A model generated the notes under the pieces. It was not told the origin of the DNA. It searched no databases and saw only the letters and a program-made list of their open reading frames with translations. This document shows positions 46,309 to 58,857 of a stretch of 64,000 nucleotides of DNA, in pieces. This DNA is from Cunninghamia lanceolata (taxonomy: Eukaryota; Streptophyta; Pinopsida; Cupressales; Cupressaceae). The number at the start of each line of letters is the position of its first letter. The stretch's first letter is position 1. The stretch covers positions 1,488,001 to 1,552,000 of the forward strand of contig BSBN01001251.1 in NCBI GenBank assembly GCA_027924645.1, written 5' to 3'. The position numbers and the translations under genes are program-made.

Positions 46309-47472
46309 TCCACTGGTCCTGATCTAATATCAAATTTGTGGAATTTTTAGTTTGATTTCACAGGCTTTAACTCTTTTTCTAAGAGAGATTCGAAGATAAA
46401 TTTTTAAAGGAAGCTTGTTGGGCAAAAACGAAGGTCACGGTTGCGTTCGGAAGGGTCGAGAGGTGAAGAAAAACATATAATTTGGTCTATTTCGATGAAG
46501 GTAAAAATCTGACTTTTTTTTTACCTCATACATGCAACCCGAGGCCATACACTTAGAGTAAAAAAATATTTAATTTTTTTAAAGTTTTCTTTTTCAAAAA
46601 AGCAAAAAATCAAATCAAAAATCAAAAAATAGAAAAGCAAAAAAAATAACAAGCAAAAAAAACAAAGAAAATAAAAAAGTTTTTGAATGCTGCCAGCTGT
46701 ACCTATGCAGGCCGTACTTGGTAGCATTGTTTTTTTTATAAAAAAAAAGAACTTCAAAACTTTTCAAAAATTCATGCAGCCGTGTAAACTTTTAAAAGTT
46801 TAAAGTTTAGTTTTAAACTTGTTTATCTTTTTAAATTGAACATTTAAAAACTTAAAAAAGGCAATTTTTAAAAACTAATTTTAGTTTTTTAAAAATAGAA
46901 AAAAAAAATTTAGCCTAGCCAAGCAGGTCACATCAGTGACCAAGGGACAGTCACAGGGGGACTAAATCAGACCCCTCTTCATTGAGCATTTGAATCAAAT
47001 AGACAATTTTCAAACCTCATTATCTTGGTCATATGGAGGCCAATTTGAGTGCTTTTTTTTTTAAATAGACTAGAATCTCGTGATCTACATCGTGGTGAAA
47101 TTTTTTTTCTCAAGATTCTCTTTTTTTCCAGAAAACACATTTTCTCACCGTTGTCTCTGTCTCGTCACAGTTTTTAGACCTTCCAAGCTTCATAACTTTC
47201 ACAAACGGACTCAGATTCAGGTGATGTTTTTTTAAAATTTGATATTTTTATGTCCTCTACGTAGTGGTAATATCATTTCAAGTATTTTCTAAGTTTTATT
47301 TTTTAAGCCCACTCATTGGCCTATCCTCAATCTATGACTTCAAACACTTGCTAACTACTTGGTTTGTGTGGAACTAATCAACTTGTTGCAGCTTCTTATC
47401 ACTCAAACAGAGAAAATGGGTTTCCCTAACATGTTCATATAGGACGAGCATTGAAGAATCTTAATCTATCAC

Positions 47473-47660
47473 ACTAAGTCTTAGGAACATATTGCCTTCT
47501 TAAGGGACAATTGAACAAGTCATCTTTTGCAATCTAAGTCTTAGGAACATATTGCTTTCTTAAGGGACAATGGACATGAATGCAAAAACACTTCAATTTT
47601 CTAAAGGACAATGGACATGAATGCCAAATACTTCAATTTCATAAGGGACAACTGACAACT
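47473..47660 (+). repeat. Leader tandem repeats, 60-bp period and shorter
   Basis: CTAAGTCTTAGGAACATATT and the following TTAAGGGACAA occur at 47473 and again at 47533. Shorter AAGGGACAATGGACATGAA phrases follow to about 47660. Confidence 0.8.
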
Positions 47661-48543
47661 TCAATCGTGTGTGTGCCTAATCTAGTTGCACCTTATTTTT
47701 TCTTATAACAGGACAATTGAACCTTTGTTTGATGTGCTTGATCTTACATTTCAGTTATTCCTTTAGAAGGGCCTACTTTTGGATTGTACTTCATCTAAAA
47801 GGGACAACCCTAAGTGGAGTTTTCCTTTGAACCACTATATAAGAGGGATAAGACGAAAGCCAAGTCCTAACTGACGTCAGCCTTACCTTGTGGTGCCAAA
47901 TCGAAAAGAGGTGTACTAGCACTTTGTGGAAATGATTTTCACATTGTGAGAAGTGTTTGATACTCTTAGTAGGATTGGTTAAAGCTTTTAGTAGCTTGTC
48001 ACATTGCTTGTAAGGCGTTGGTCCCTCAAAGTTACTAAGAACCAATTTAGATAGTGACTACCTGATCCACCTCCAAACGTTGCAGTAATCAGCAGTGCAA
48101 GGGGAATCGATTTAAGCCCTCAAGATACTCACCATTGCCTCCCTTGAGAAGAGTTAGTATTCCCTCGGCCATAAAGCTCTTGTAACCTACTTGAGCTTTC
48201 CGAGGGGAGGGTGAGATATCCCTACCTATCATCTCTCACAAAGATACAAATGTTCGATACCTTTATGGAATGACATTTGGTCAACGGAGAATTAAGTTGT
48301 GAGCTGAACTACAACAATGAACCTTTGTCTCTAGGGATAAAAAGTGCTTCATATTGTTTGCAATTGTCTTAAATCCATGGAAACATTGAGCTTTTTTGTG
48401 AGCCTTGAACATACACTATCTGTTGTGTCAGTACTTTTTTACCACTTTGTTTGATGTGTTTTCTCTTGCCAAAGTAAATCCAATCCAAATCAAAACCAAT
48501 ACTATCAAAATTTGCCTTATAAACATCACAAACACTACTTCAA

Positions 48544-48780
48544 CGCCTTTGGTATAACAGTAGCTCACCTTTGGTATAATAGTACTCACCTCTAGTAAAA
48601 CTACTTCAACACCTTTGGTATAACAGTAGCTCGCTTTTGGTATAACAGTAGCTCACCTTTGGTATAACAGTACCTTGCCTCTGGTAGCTAAGTCCAACAC
48701 CTTTGGTAACACAGTAGCTCACTTTTGGTAACACAGTCTTGTGCCTTTGGTCAAATAGTACAACACCTTTGGTCCAGTAA
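48544..48780 (+). repeat. Minisatellite, about ten copies of CCTTTGGTATAACAGTAGCT-like unit
   Basis: Degenerate units of about 21-24 bp, each starting [CT]CTTTGGT or TTTTGGT, usually followed by ATAACAGTA or AACACAGT. Confidence 0.85.
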
Positions 48781-48861
48781 ACTGTTCATCAAATTTGTCT
48801 TTTCTAAAAAACATAGCAAAATCCTAGCAAGCATCTCAAACAAAGTATCCTAGTGCATCCC

Positions 48862-50023
48862 ATGGTAACCACTAGACTCCAGCAAACTATGAAGGCTAAA
48901 CAAGTTGTCCCAAGGAAGTGCAAGTTGCCTCCTCATACACCTCAACCATCCAACATGACTCCAAAGGGTACTCCAAAAACACCAATGGAAAGACCAACCG
49001 ACCAATCCTCAAGAAGGTAATGTTCCTTTGGTAGATGTAACTCAATTCACTATCGGCATGCCTCATGATTTTGCTACACCCTGTTATACCACGGTTCAAG
49101 TCCCATCTCAAGAAGAGTGACACTTTGAAGAAGGTCAATCCTCTCAAGAAGATAGACAAGACCTTGATGAAATTATGCAAGATCCTAGAGCCATGGCCAC
49201 CTTTGATAAAATCCTTAGTGAGAACCAAGATCACTTTTTTCGCTTACTAGCCTAACAAGGAGCACAATTACCCCAAGATTTTGACCTATCCAATCTTAAA
49301 AAGCCAAACAAAACCCATGACGCCATAATTACGGTCCAAACCATGTCAACTATGACCACATCCATACTCAAACAAAGCTTAAAAGGGAGAACAATTGCAC
49401 AATATGAGAATCCCCTTTATCAAAACCCAATGGCAGAGAGACCCATATCACCGCTCCTAAATCCTATGGAGATCTACAAACAACAACAAGAGACTCTACA
49501 TCGTCAAGCAGAACTAGCAAGACAGGCTGCTCTAGCAAAATCAAACACACAACAAGCTCCTAAAATGCCCACACCAATCGCAAGTGGAACATTGGCTACC
49601 CCATCATGAGAAGGTTTCCCACCAGATTACAATATAGGAAACACCTATGTAGCCATGCAACAAGGGTCTCAACAAACACCACCCCCAACATCATCAACAC
49701 TCTGTATCATTAACCCAAACAATGTCATGCAACCCCAACCATCACAAAACATCAACACCACCTATGTCCCTCCACCACAACATTCTTCTACACTCCATCA
49801 TACTTATCCCCATCTTAGTCAACCCCAACCATCACAAAACACATCTACCTATGTCCCTCCGCCACAACGATCCTCTACACTTACCTTTTTCAATACATAT
49901 CTCAATCAACCTCCACCATCACAAAACACATCTACCTATGTCCCTCCACCACAACCATCTTCCTCTCTCAACCTAACCCACACCTATCTCAATCCTCAAC
50001 ATTCCCAAAACCAAACTTCCTGA
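48862..50023 (+). pseudogene. P gag N-terminal region, Gln/Pro-rich, with stops
   Basis: An ATG at 48862 opens MVTTRLQQTMKAKQ, a basic start, running to a stop at 49018-49020. The main frame then runs from about 49012 to 50023 with a few stops. It has an acidic/helical part (LDEIMQDPRAMATFDKILSE), a Gln/Ala-rich helix (QQQETLHRQAELARQAALAK) and a Pro/Gln/Ser-rich tail with 29-30-residue repeats. The start is uncertain because of the early stop and frame change. It precedes the capsid region directly. Confidence 0.6.
49730..50011 (+). repeat. In-gag tandem repeats, 87-90-bp period
   Basis: Units begin at 49730, 49820, 49907 and a partial at 49994. Each encodes QPxPSQN-x-STYVPPPQ followed by a more variable Ser/Thr/Leu stretch, in frame with gag. 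Confidence 0.85.
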
Positions 50024-50027
50024 AGGT

Positions 50028-51392
50028 ATGTTGCATCACCGCAACCAAACCCAACATACTTTAGCTTTCCTCCACCAAATTCTTTCATCACACCCCCTTC
50101 GCAATACCAACATTAGAACTCTTATCTACAACCATCACAAAGCCTACATTATTACCTATCACCACCCCACCTCCCAAAATCAAAACACCCAAATCCAACC
50201 CAATCCAAACCCAACATATAACACATATGACCAATCATACGACCCTTATAACACCAATGCCCATGGCTTCCACTACAATCTTCCATATGGGCAACAACAA
50301 CCACCTCTCGGACAACAGGAGATGTTTCCAACCCCTCCCACAACTATGGAGCTAAAACTTGCAGAGGTACAACAACAATTATCTGATCTCACATTTGGCC
50401 ACACCAAGAATACCTTCTCTTTGGAAGAAGTTTGTCCTTATCCTTTTGATCGGTCATTACCCATGATCCCTTTTTCTCACAACTTCACTATTCCCAAATT
50501 TGATAAATACAAAGGAAAAGGAGACCCAAAAGACCATCTTAGAGAATTCTATCTCGCTTGCTTTGAGGTCTCACATAATGACACATATCTTATGCGCTGG
50601 AGGTCAAGCTATAGAATGGTTCTTGAACCTACCCACGGGTATTAAATCTTTTAATGAACTTGCAGAGAAAATTTCCACCCATTTCTCTTACAACATAGAA
50701 CATGAGATCTCCATGACCAACCTATGCAACAATAAACAAAAAAATGGGGAAATTTTCATTTCCTTCCTTCAAAGATGGAGACAAATGGCTAGCAAATTCC
50801 CATTCAAGATTCCTGAAAAGCAGCTTGTTAGAATATTTGTGCAGAACCTCAATCAAGAATTGGGTTTCCATTTGCAAATCCTTAGTGCTCCAACCTTTGA
50901 TGAAATTACCTTCAAGGGCATCAACATGAAAAATCCCTCATCACTAAAGGTGTGGTCAAAATCCTCAAAGACAATAAAGACAATGCTCCTCAACAACAAA
51001 CAAACGATAAGCCCAAGTTTTGGAACAAAAATAAAAACATGGTCAATGATGGTGTGGTAGATTCCAAACATGTCCAAACACTGCAAACACCCCTTCATTT
51101 TTCAAAACCAAGTCAACCTCGACCTCAACAAAACCAACAATGACAAAGACAACCAAACCAAAACCAACAACAATGACAACAAGAGTGACCTCAACAAAAT
51201 TACCCTCTGCAACGACAATTCACTCCCTTGGGAGAGCCTATAGAGACTATTTTATAGAAACTTATAAACAATAGACTTGTCACCTTACCAAATGCTCCCC
51301 CATATGGAGAACCTATTTACAAAACTGCATGGTATAGAGAAAATGAATATTGTGAATACCATAGGAGCAAATGACACAGGACCTCATCATGC
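50028..51392 (+). pseudogene. P gag capsid region and CHHC knuckle
   Basis: 50028-50645 and 50500-51060 are overlapping frames joined by a frame change near 50590. They contain SLEEVCPYPFDRSL, FTIPKFDKYKGKGDPKDHL, then AIEWFLNLPTGIKSFNELA, FLQRWRQMASKFPFKIPEKQ and VRIFVQNLNQELGFHL, the Retrotrans_gag-type capsid. Downstream is a Gln/Asn-rich linker with stops and NEYCEYHRSK followed by a stop and HRTSSCMKLKH, a Cys-x2-His-x4-His-x4-Cys knuckle. M has the same block at 62900-64000. Confidence 0.85.
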
Positions 51393-53507
51393 ATGAAACT
51401 CAAGCACATAATCCAAAACCTTATCGATGGAAACCTAATCTCTTTTGAGGATGAACCACCAACTCAAAACACCAATAAAGACCTCAACATGTACAAGGAG
51501 CCATTCCCTAACCATGGTCAAGGTCAAAATCCCAACAAAGGTAAAGGTGTTAACAAAGCTTCTACTTCCTATGACTCTATTGTGGGTCATTTTGAAGAAA
51601 GTCATGTATCTACCCTCACAATCAAAGGCAAATATATGGATTGCGCTGTTACAACTCGTCATGGTTGTGTCACCATTCATGGTCCTACACCAAGTCTCAC
51701 AACTCAATCTAATTACAATCTTGTCAAACATTTAAGGAAAACCCCTGCACAGATCTCTATCTTGGACCTTCTATGGTCATCACCCGCACATAAAGTTGTG
51801 CTAGCAAAAGCCCTACAAGAGTCTTCAGTTCCTAACAACATAGCGGTCATGGATTTCTAAGCTATTATAGGTAACATCACCTCACCTTACAATGTGGTCT
51901 TTTCTGAAAAAGACCTCCCATCTCATTATCCATGTCATAACGATGCCCTTCACATTGAAGTCTTCATCCATAAACACAAGATCAAACACATACTCATAGA
52001 TGGTGGTGTTGGTCTCAATATTTATTCTCTAAAATTACTCAAACAATTGGGATACTCTGAGGATCATGTCAACATTGATCAAAGTATTACAATCAAGGGG
52101 TATGATGATGTTCAACGTCAGTCAGAAGGTGTTATTCACTTGCCTATACAAGTAGGCCCTGTCATGCTGGAAACTAGATGCCAAGTCCTTGACATTGAGT
52201 TACCTTATAACATTATCTTAGGATGCCCATGGATCCATGCCATGAAATTTGTTCCCTCCACGTACCATCAGTCTCTCAAATTCCCATTTAATGGTATAGA
52301 GATTACTATCCCTGGAGATCCTAATCCCTTCGAATTCTGACCTATCTTGCAAGGCAGTTATAAGAATTGCAACCAAGTGCCCAATAATGACAAAGCCCAT
52401 GAATCCCCATTGTATGTCAACCCTAAAAATATGACAAAAGCCTCTGAACCTAAACCTCATCATCATCCTATTCCTGAAATCAAAGCCCACATCCATGATA
52501 TAGGCTTTGGAGAATATGATATCTCAAAATCTTGTTGTGTAGGGTGGGTGCCCCTATCTCCTAAATCCTATGGCCAACCGCCCATTGCCAAAGCAACTAA
52601 AAATGTAGCTATTCCTCCCCCAGCATCTCTAACCCAATTCCAAGAGGGAAAATCATTGGCAGAGGAAATAATTGAAGACATCTCTTCTTGGCTCTACAAG
52701 GAGAAAGAACCAGTCACAATACCAATCAAGCAATATGGCAATGGCTTAAGGATAGTCAAAAACATGGGCTATAAAGACAAAGGTGGCCTTGGAAAATAGA
52801 ATCAAGGAACAATGGAACCCATTATTGTGACGAAGAAACTAGACAAGAAGGGGTCAGGATTTGGTAGGAAGGTACCACACGCCTTGGACATCGAGGGTAT
52901 TCTCGACAAGGTGGCATAGACATTTCCTGCCGATTTGATGTCTAATGGGGATATCATCAATGACTCTTCCCTCCATATGACTGACTTATTCATAGAATCC
53001 TCCATCTTTATGCTATCATCGGTATCCTTAACATCCACCACAAACACCCAAATTGTAACACTTGTCTACCCTAAACTTATCGATTGGGACCAACAAGGGT
53101 CCCCCATTCTAGATGTATTTTAGAATGACGAAGCTATTGCAAAATTTATGGGACTCCAAGATGGTATCCCTCTTGGCAATCACAAAGCTGGTTTTGTAAT
53201 GGAACTAGAGAAAAATGCTTATTTTGGTGAGAATATCAAATCCTCCAGTCGCAAAATTAAAAATAAAGAGAGAACTCTAGGTGGAAACCACACTGTGGCA
53301 CCTCCTGATCATAAAATAGTAAAAACAAAGGATGTATCCATAGGTGAAAACCCAATTGTGGTACTTGAGGATGGAGGATTTGACCTTCCCCTACCATCTA
53401 AGTATCAAGAGAAATCTGCTCTCCTAGTGGAAGATTCTACAGAGATAAACCTTGGTACAGAGCAAAATCCCAAGACCACATTCCTTGTAGCATCACTATC
53501 AGAATGA
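51393..53507 (+). pseudogene. P aspartic protease and G-patch region
   Basis: After a linker, FEESHVSTLTIKGK and SILDLLWSSPAHKVVLAKAL lead to the protease: HILIDGGVGLNIYSLKLLKQ with the active-site codons at 51999-52007 reading Asp-Gly-Gly, and ELPYNIILGCPWIHAM as the second conserved protease block. A stop follows at about 52340. Then comes the region NGLRIVKNMGYKDKGGLGK (about 52740-52797), a G-patch (Gly-rich RNA-binding motif), ending at a stop where M has NNQGEMEPI. Further on is a poorly conserved acidic linker to 53507. Stops are spread over the region. Confidence 0.82.
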
Positions 53508-53509
53508 GA

Positions 53510-55340
53510 GCACAAGAATCTTACAAACTTCTTCTTACAGTGAACCATCAACTTTGCATGGACCTATGCTGATATGTCAAGGTTGGACCCTTCACTAGTA
53601 GTTCATTATCTCACAGTTGATCCAAAAGCTAAATCAATCAAACAAAAGTTAAGAAAGATGCATCCATAGATCACTCTCCTAGTGAAAGTTGAAATACAAA
53701 AACTACTAGATGCAAAATTCATCAGGCCTATTGATTATCCAGAATGGGTCTTAAACATTGTACCTATGTCTAAACCGAATGGGTGCATCTGCATGTGTAC
53801 TAACTTCAGAGATCTTAACAAAGCATGTCCCAAAGATGACTTCCCACTGCCAAACATTGATCTCATAGTAGACTTGACTACTGGTCATGAAATGCTTTCT
53901 CTAATGGATGGATTTTCTGGCTACAATCAGATAATGATAGCAGAAGAAGATCAACACAAAACTGCTTTCACTTGTCCTTTGGGTACCTATTGTTGGTGCG
54001 TCATGCCGTTTGGTCTAAAAAATGCAGAGGCAACCTATCAAAGAGAAATGACAATGATATTCCATGATCTCTTTCATCATATCATGGAGGACTATGTGGA
54101 TGATATACTAGAAAAATCTTCTAGAGCAGATCACATATAGGTTCTAGGACAAATCTTTGACAGACTCAAAAAATATCAAGTAAGACTCAATCCAAAGAAG
54201 TGTGTCTTTAGGGTAACATCAGGAAAACTATTGGGATACATTGTATCTCGCAGAGGCTTTGAAGTAGATCCAGCAAAAGTCAAGGCTATAGTGGAGATGC
54301 CTCCACCAAAGAATCTAAAAACACTAAGGAGCCTTCAAGGAAGGTTACAGTCTATTAGGCATTTCATCTCACAGCTAGTAGATAAATGTTAACCATTTCA
54401 ACACTTTCTCTAAAAGGATGTCTCATTTCGATAGGATGGTAAGTGTCAGGCAACATTTGATAAACTAAAGGAATATCTAGCTACACCTCTTGTCTTGGTA
54501 CCACCAGTCATCAATAGGCCTTTGATCTTGTACATCTCAACTACAACTGCAAACCTAGGGGCTCTTCTAGCACATCATGATGAGTCAGGAAAAGAGCATG
54601 CAATCTATTATATCAGTAGAAACTTGATGGGTTATGAACTCAATTATTCACCTATGGAAAGAATTTATTTAGCCTTAGTGTTCACTTCCCAAAAGTTGCG
54701 GCATTACATGCTAAACCAACTACAAATCTCATAGCAAAAATTGATACATTGAAGTATCTCCTAGCAAAAGCAGCTCTCACAGGTAGACTAGCTAAATGGG
54801 TCATAATCCTTAGTGAGTTTGACATTGAATATGTGGATCATAAAGCAATCAAGGGACAAGCCCTAGAAGATTAACTAGCAGAAGCACCTATGACAGATGT
54901 ACATCCTACGGTCTCTAACTTTCCATATGAGAATCTCTTCACTCTTTCTACCTCAGTAATGTAGAAATTGTATTTTGATGGTTCCTACACACAGCATGGT
55001 TTAGGGGCCGGCATCCTATTTATCACTCCCCAAATGACTATATCCCAAAGTCATATCAGCTTGCATTCCCTTGCACTAACAACATAGCTGAGTATGAAGC
55101 ACTCCTCATAGGTCTCAACACAGCAGTTCAATGGGACATCAAAGAACTACAGGTATATGGAGACTCACAACTAGTCATTCGATAGGTCATAGATGAGTAA
55201 AGGATGAAAAACTAGTCCCTTACAAGCAACTAGTGGATGCCTACAAACCACTCTTTTCTAGCATCACTTTTGAGCAGATTCCAAGAGAGCATAACAAAGC
55301 TACAGATTCTATGGCTTCTGTGGGGTCACTTATAGACATG
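53510..55340 (+). pseudogene. P reverse transcriptase and two RNase H domains
   Basis: RT starts near KAKSIKQKLRKMHP. Motifs: LLDAKFIRPIDYPEWVLNIV, CTNFRDLNKACPKDDFPLPN, MLSLMDGFSGYNQIMIAEED, CWCVMPFGLKNAEATYQR and YVDD at 54093-54104. The RT thumb (LRSLQGRLQSIRHFISQ) is at 54.33-54.38 kb, the point equivalent to P's own insertion site in M. RNase H 1: NLGALLAHHDESGKEHAIYY, then YELNYSPMERIYLALVFTSQ. RNase H 2 is frame-shifted (about 54960-55340): a YFDGSYTQHG-like block, a NNIAEYEALLIGL-like block, and EQIPREHNKATDSMASVGSL. Stops and frame breaks are concentrated at 54730-55200. Confidence 0.85.
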
Positions 55341-56706
55341 CTTGCAAACACACAGAAATGTGAGTTCTTGAATGAGCAATTGTTGATACCAGCCGTCGAT
55401 GTTCTAACTACTGAAATCATCTACAAACTTGTTGGTCCTAATTCCCCATGGTATAAAGATATCTATGAATACCTTAAACACGGTACCTTTCCCTTTGAAC
55501 TCTCATCAACCCAACACAAAACCTTTATCCATCGATCCTCCCGTTACACCATTCTGGGTGATACACTTTATCGCCGCCATAGTCTCGATGGTATCCTCTT
55601 ATGATGTCTTAATGCGGAAGAAGCTGAAGCTACCTTACGTGACATACACTAAGGTGTCTATGGCGCGCATTCTACTGGTCCTAACCTCACTAAAATGATA
55701 CTCAAAATAGGTTATTACTAACCTACAATAGAACAAGATGCTTTACATTTTTCTAAGAAGTGTCTACAATGCTAGCAGCATGGAAATTTGATTCACGCAC
55801 CAGCTCATGAACTACAACTTGTGACAACTCCATGGCCTTTTTCTTAATGGGGTCTCGACCTCATAGGACAAATCCACCCATCCTCATCCAATGGCCACAA
55901 ATTCATCATTACCACCACTGAGTACTTCATGAAGTGGGTTGAAGCCATTCCCATGACTTATATCACCGACAAGCAAATAGCCAAGTTTATCCTTAACTAC
56001 CTCATTTTCTAGTATGATATCCCCCAAGCCATTGTCACTAATAATGGGAGACCATTCAAAAATCAAGATGTCTATGCCTTGTGTACCCAATACAATATCC
56101 AACATCACTTTTCCACTCCCTACTATCCGCGAAGTAACGGCCAAGCTAAGGCTTCTAACAAAACCATTCTCAAAATCCTCAAGAAAATAGTCAATGAATC
56201 TGGTCATGATTGGCACTTGAAACTCAACCCCACCTTATGGGCCTACCGCACTAGTATCAGAACACCAGCTGGTCCAACACCCTATGCCTTGGTCTAGGCT
56301 CTAAAGCCATCCTACCTATAGAGGTCAAGATCCCATCCCTCAGAGTATCCATGCAGAACCTGATTGATGGAGAGGAGTATCGCACTTCCATATTAGCTGA
56401 GCTAGAACTACTAGATGAGAAGCACCTTGCCGCACTTAATCATCTACATGTCTATCAAAACTACCTCTGGCATAACTATAACAAAAAGATCCAAGAAAGA
56501 CGGTTTCAAGTTGGTGATCTTGTCTAAAAATAAAATCAGATAAATCAAGCAAATCGACAAAAGAAGGGAAAGTTCGAGCCTAATTGGTTAGGACCCTTTG
56601 TTGTCACAACAACATATGGATCAGGAGTTTATACTTTAGCTACACTTGACGGCATTCCTCTAGATGAGCCACTTAATAGTGTTCATCTCAAGAAGTTCTA
56701 TGCCTA
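55341..56706 (+). pseudogene. P integrase, two catalytic residues lost
   Basis: A linker (DMLANTQKCEFLNEQLLIPA) leads to the HHCC region (HSTGPNLTKMILKIGYY, then KKCLQC). The core has GLDLIGQIHPSSSNGHKFII with the first Asp intact. The second catalytic Asp is Asn (TNNGRPFKN, codon 56040-56042) and the Glu is Lys (QAKASNKTI, codon 56148-56150). The C-terminus (HNYNKKIQERRFQVGDLV, GPFVVTTTYGSGVYTLA, LNSVHLKKFYA) ends at a stop near 56706. Older M keeps both residues. Stops interrupt P in several places. Confidence 0.85.
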
Positions 56707-58842
56707 ATCCTCAGAGTATCCAAAAGAAAAATCTATCCTTTGGTGAAAACCTAGTAAATAGGTAAGTACCATAGTAAAAACCTGGCAACCAAGTGCTATG
56801 TGTAGAGTCAGCATCCATCATCTATCAAGTCTTGTTCATTCCATGGCCATTTCACAATGAACTTCATCCATCCATCCATAATAAAACCATTGACCTTGTT
56901 TACATTTCCATCTCCCTATCTAGAATAGCTTGGAAATTTGTCAATGTCCATCATCATCATCCCACATCTTGATCTATGTCAACAGTTATCATTGTCTTGT
57001 CCTAGGTCAAACTTTCTATGTCTTCTCCATCATCGGCTATCCTATGTCAGTCAACCGCAAGAACACCTCTACCAGAATGGGGGTAACTCTTTCCTTAACC
57101 TAGGTCTAGGAATGGATCCTTGTTCATGGTTCATCAACAATCTCACACAACACAAACACTGCAAACAAACAACAACATAAACACATAAACCTTCCAACAC
57201 AAACAAAACATAAACAAGAACAAAAACACTTCAACAATCCAAACAAACAACACAAGCACATCAAACCAGACATCTTCAACACTATCCTACATCATCAAGC
57301 CCAAACCAGAACTACATATCATCTCATCTCAATCTTAAGGTACCTTGATCCCATGGATATGGGTATGTAGACATTTTGGCATACAAAGGAAGTATCCAGT
57401 ACTCAAGTACATAAGATCTCATTATTTCCCCTACCCAAGCTCAAACACTTTGACCCATTCATCACTCTACCCAGAACGACATATTATCATTCTTTCATCT
57501 TTCCTCATAATGTGCCTTGATCCCGTGGATACAGGGTATGTAGGCAGTCTAGAATGTGAAGGATGTATCCATTACTCAGGCACATACGATTCATCATTCT
57601 TCACCCACCTCAATCCATTGACATGTCACTTTTCTAGTCTTCCATTTATCACAATCCATTCTCCTTGACTTGACTAACTCAAGTAGCAAAACAACAAACA
57701 AATGCATCCTTTCAAAGCAACAGTCCTTAACAAACCTGAAGCAAAGCAACTTACTTACAGAGCCATACATTGTCCTACATATCGATTGCCAACATCAGCT
57801 AAATCAATCTCAACCAAGCAACAGATCAACACACTTGTCTTATACATAATGTTCCATGATCGAAACTAGACTAAACATCTTATATGACATGTTGCATTTC
57901 CTAAAAATAGACATTATCTTTTCAATAGATAACACCGTTTAACAGACACATAGCTCCTACGATAAGGTTGTTATCTACCCAACCAATCCAATCTATCCTA
58001 AGCAACCTCTTTGGCAAGAGAATATGATGGTTGTATGTTTACTTTGTAAGTTAATCAATTTGCTTTTTTGTTTTATCTTTTTGTTCCTTTCCCATTACTT
58101 ATTCAAGACTACCTTGATTTATCTATATCTTGGTATGTTGCGATGTAGTACGGATTGGGGGCATAGTCATTGCTTTTGTGTGCCATGTTTGAGGAATGAT
58201 CTTTAGTAGCTTTCTTAGCAGCATATTTATCTTGTGTATGTTATGACCTAGCATCTTACATATTAATATTCTTCTTGCATTTATGTATTGAAGTTTATTT
58301 TATGTTCAATACTATGGCTCATTCACATATCCAACAAGGTTATATTATGTCTAAGGGATCTAAGTTCAAACTGCTTGCTTGTAGAGTCAACATCCACGCA
58401 CTCAGATATCACAGCACCTTGGTTATTTATACCTTGGTGGCAAACTATCCACGTGCTATATCAAAAATAAGGATTGCTCTTTATAAACATTTGTGAAACC
58501 GTTGCAACAAGCTCATTCATTTAACCATCCATTTATCCATGTCATTATATAGTTTTCAAGCAATGAACGATCAACAGTCTTTCTCTCTTGTTCTATTCTA
58601 TCTCCACTTTCTTCTATCTATCATCAACGTCTGTCTGACGCATATCTCCAACCTCGTCTATCTTTAACTCAATCTTCTAGTCAAGCATCAACCCAGTTCT
58701 TTTGTCGCTTCCCTGTCTTTCCTCTTGAGGGGGCATCCTACACCAACTACACAGGGGCAGCTAGCTACACTGGGGCATCAAAAATTGTATCATGTCTTCA
58801 ACAATCATTTTCTTTGGCGCAACACTATAAACTGCATTGCAT
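56707..58842 (+). other. P region between integrase and 3' LTR
   Basis: Collinear with M 39081-41272. Carries the paired block at about 57344-57411 and 57517-57590 (CCTTGATCCCRTGGATA...GGGTATGTAG), and an inverted pairing of GTGAAAACCTAG- and TAAAAACCTGG-type phrases near 56742-56800. A 74-codon frame at 58275-58496 is matched in M. No domain recognised. Confidence 0.6.
58275..58496 (+). other. Short ORF in P 3' region, matched in M
   Basis: MHLCIEVYFMF, then SHIQQGYIMSKGSKFK and LVANYPRAIS. M has the same frame open at 39455-39649 with a few substitutions. The two copies are similar enough that the frame could stay open by chance. No recognisable motif; coding status unproven. Confidence 0.25.
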
Positions 58843-58857
58843 CAAAGAGGGGCAAAA
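58843..58857 (+). promoter_or_regulatory. P polypurine tract
   Basis: CAAAGAGGGGCAAAA immediately before the 3' LTR. Confidence 0.88.

Larger units (their letters stand above)
46309..48861 (+). other. P long leader, non-coding
   Basis: About 2.5 kb with no supported gene. It contains A/T homopolymer runs (46500-47130), a 60-bp-period tandem repeat (47473-47570) and a minisatellite (48544-48780). A long leader is common in Tat/Ogre-type elements, but I see no separate ORF1 here. Confidence 0.6.

Noticed and set aside
46521..46757. 78-codon Phe/Leu-rich minus-strand frame suggesting a membrane peptide
   Set aside because: Translation of poly(A)/poly(T) runs in the P leader; low complexity only.
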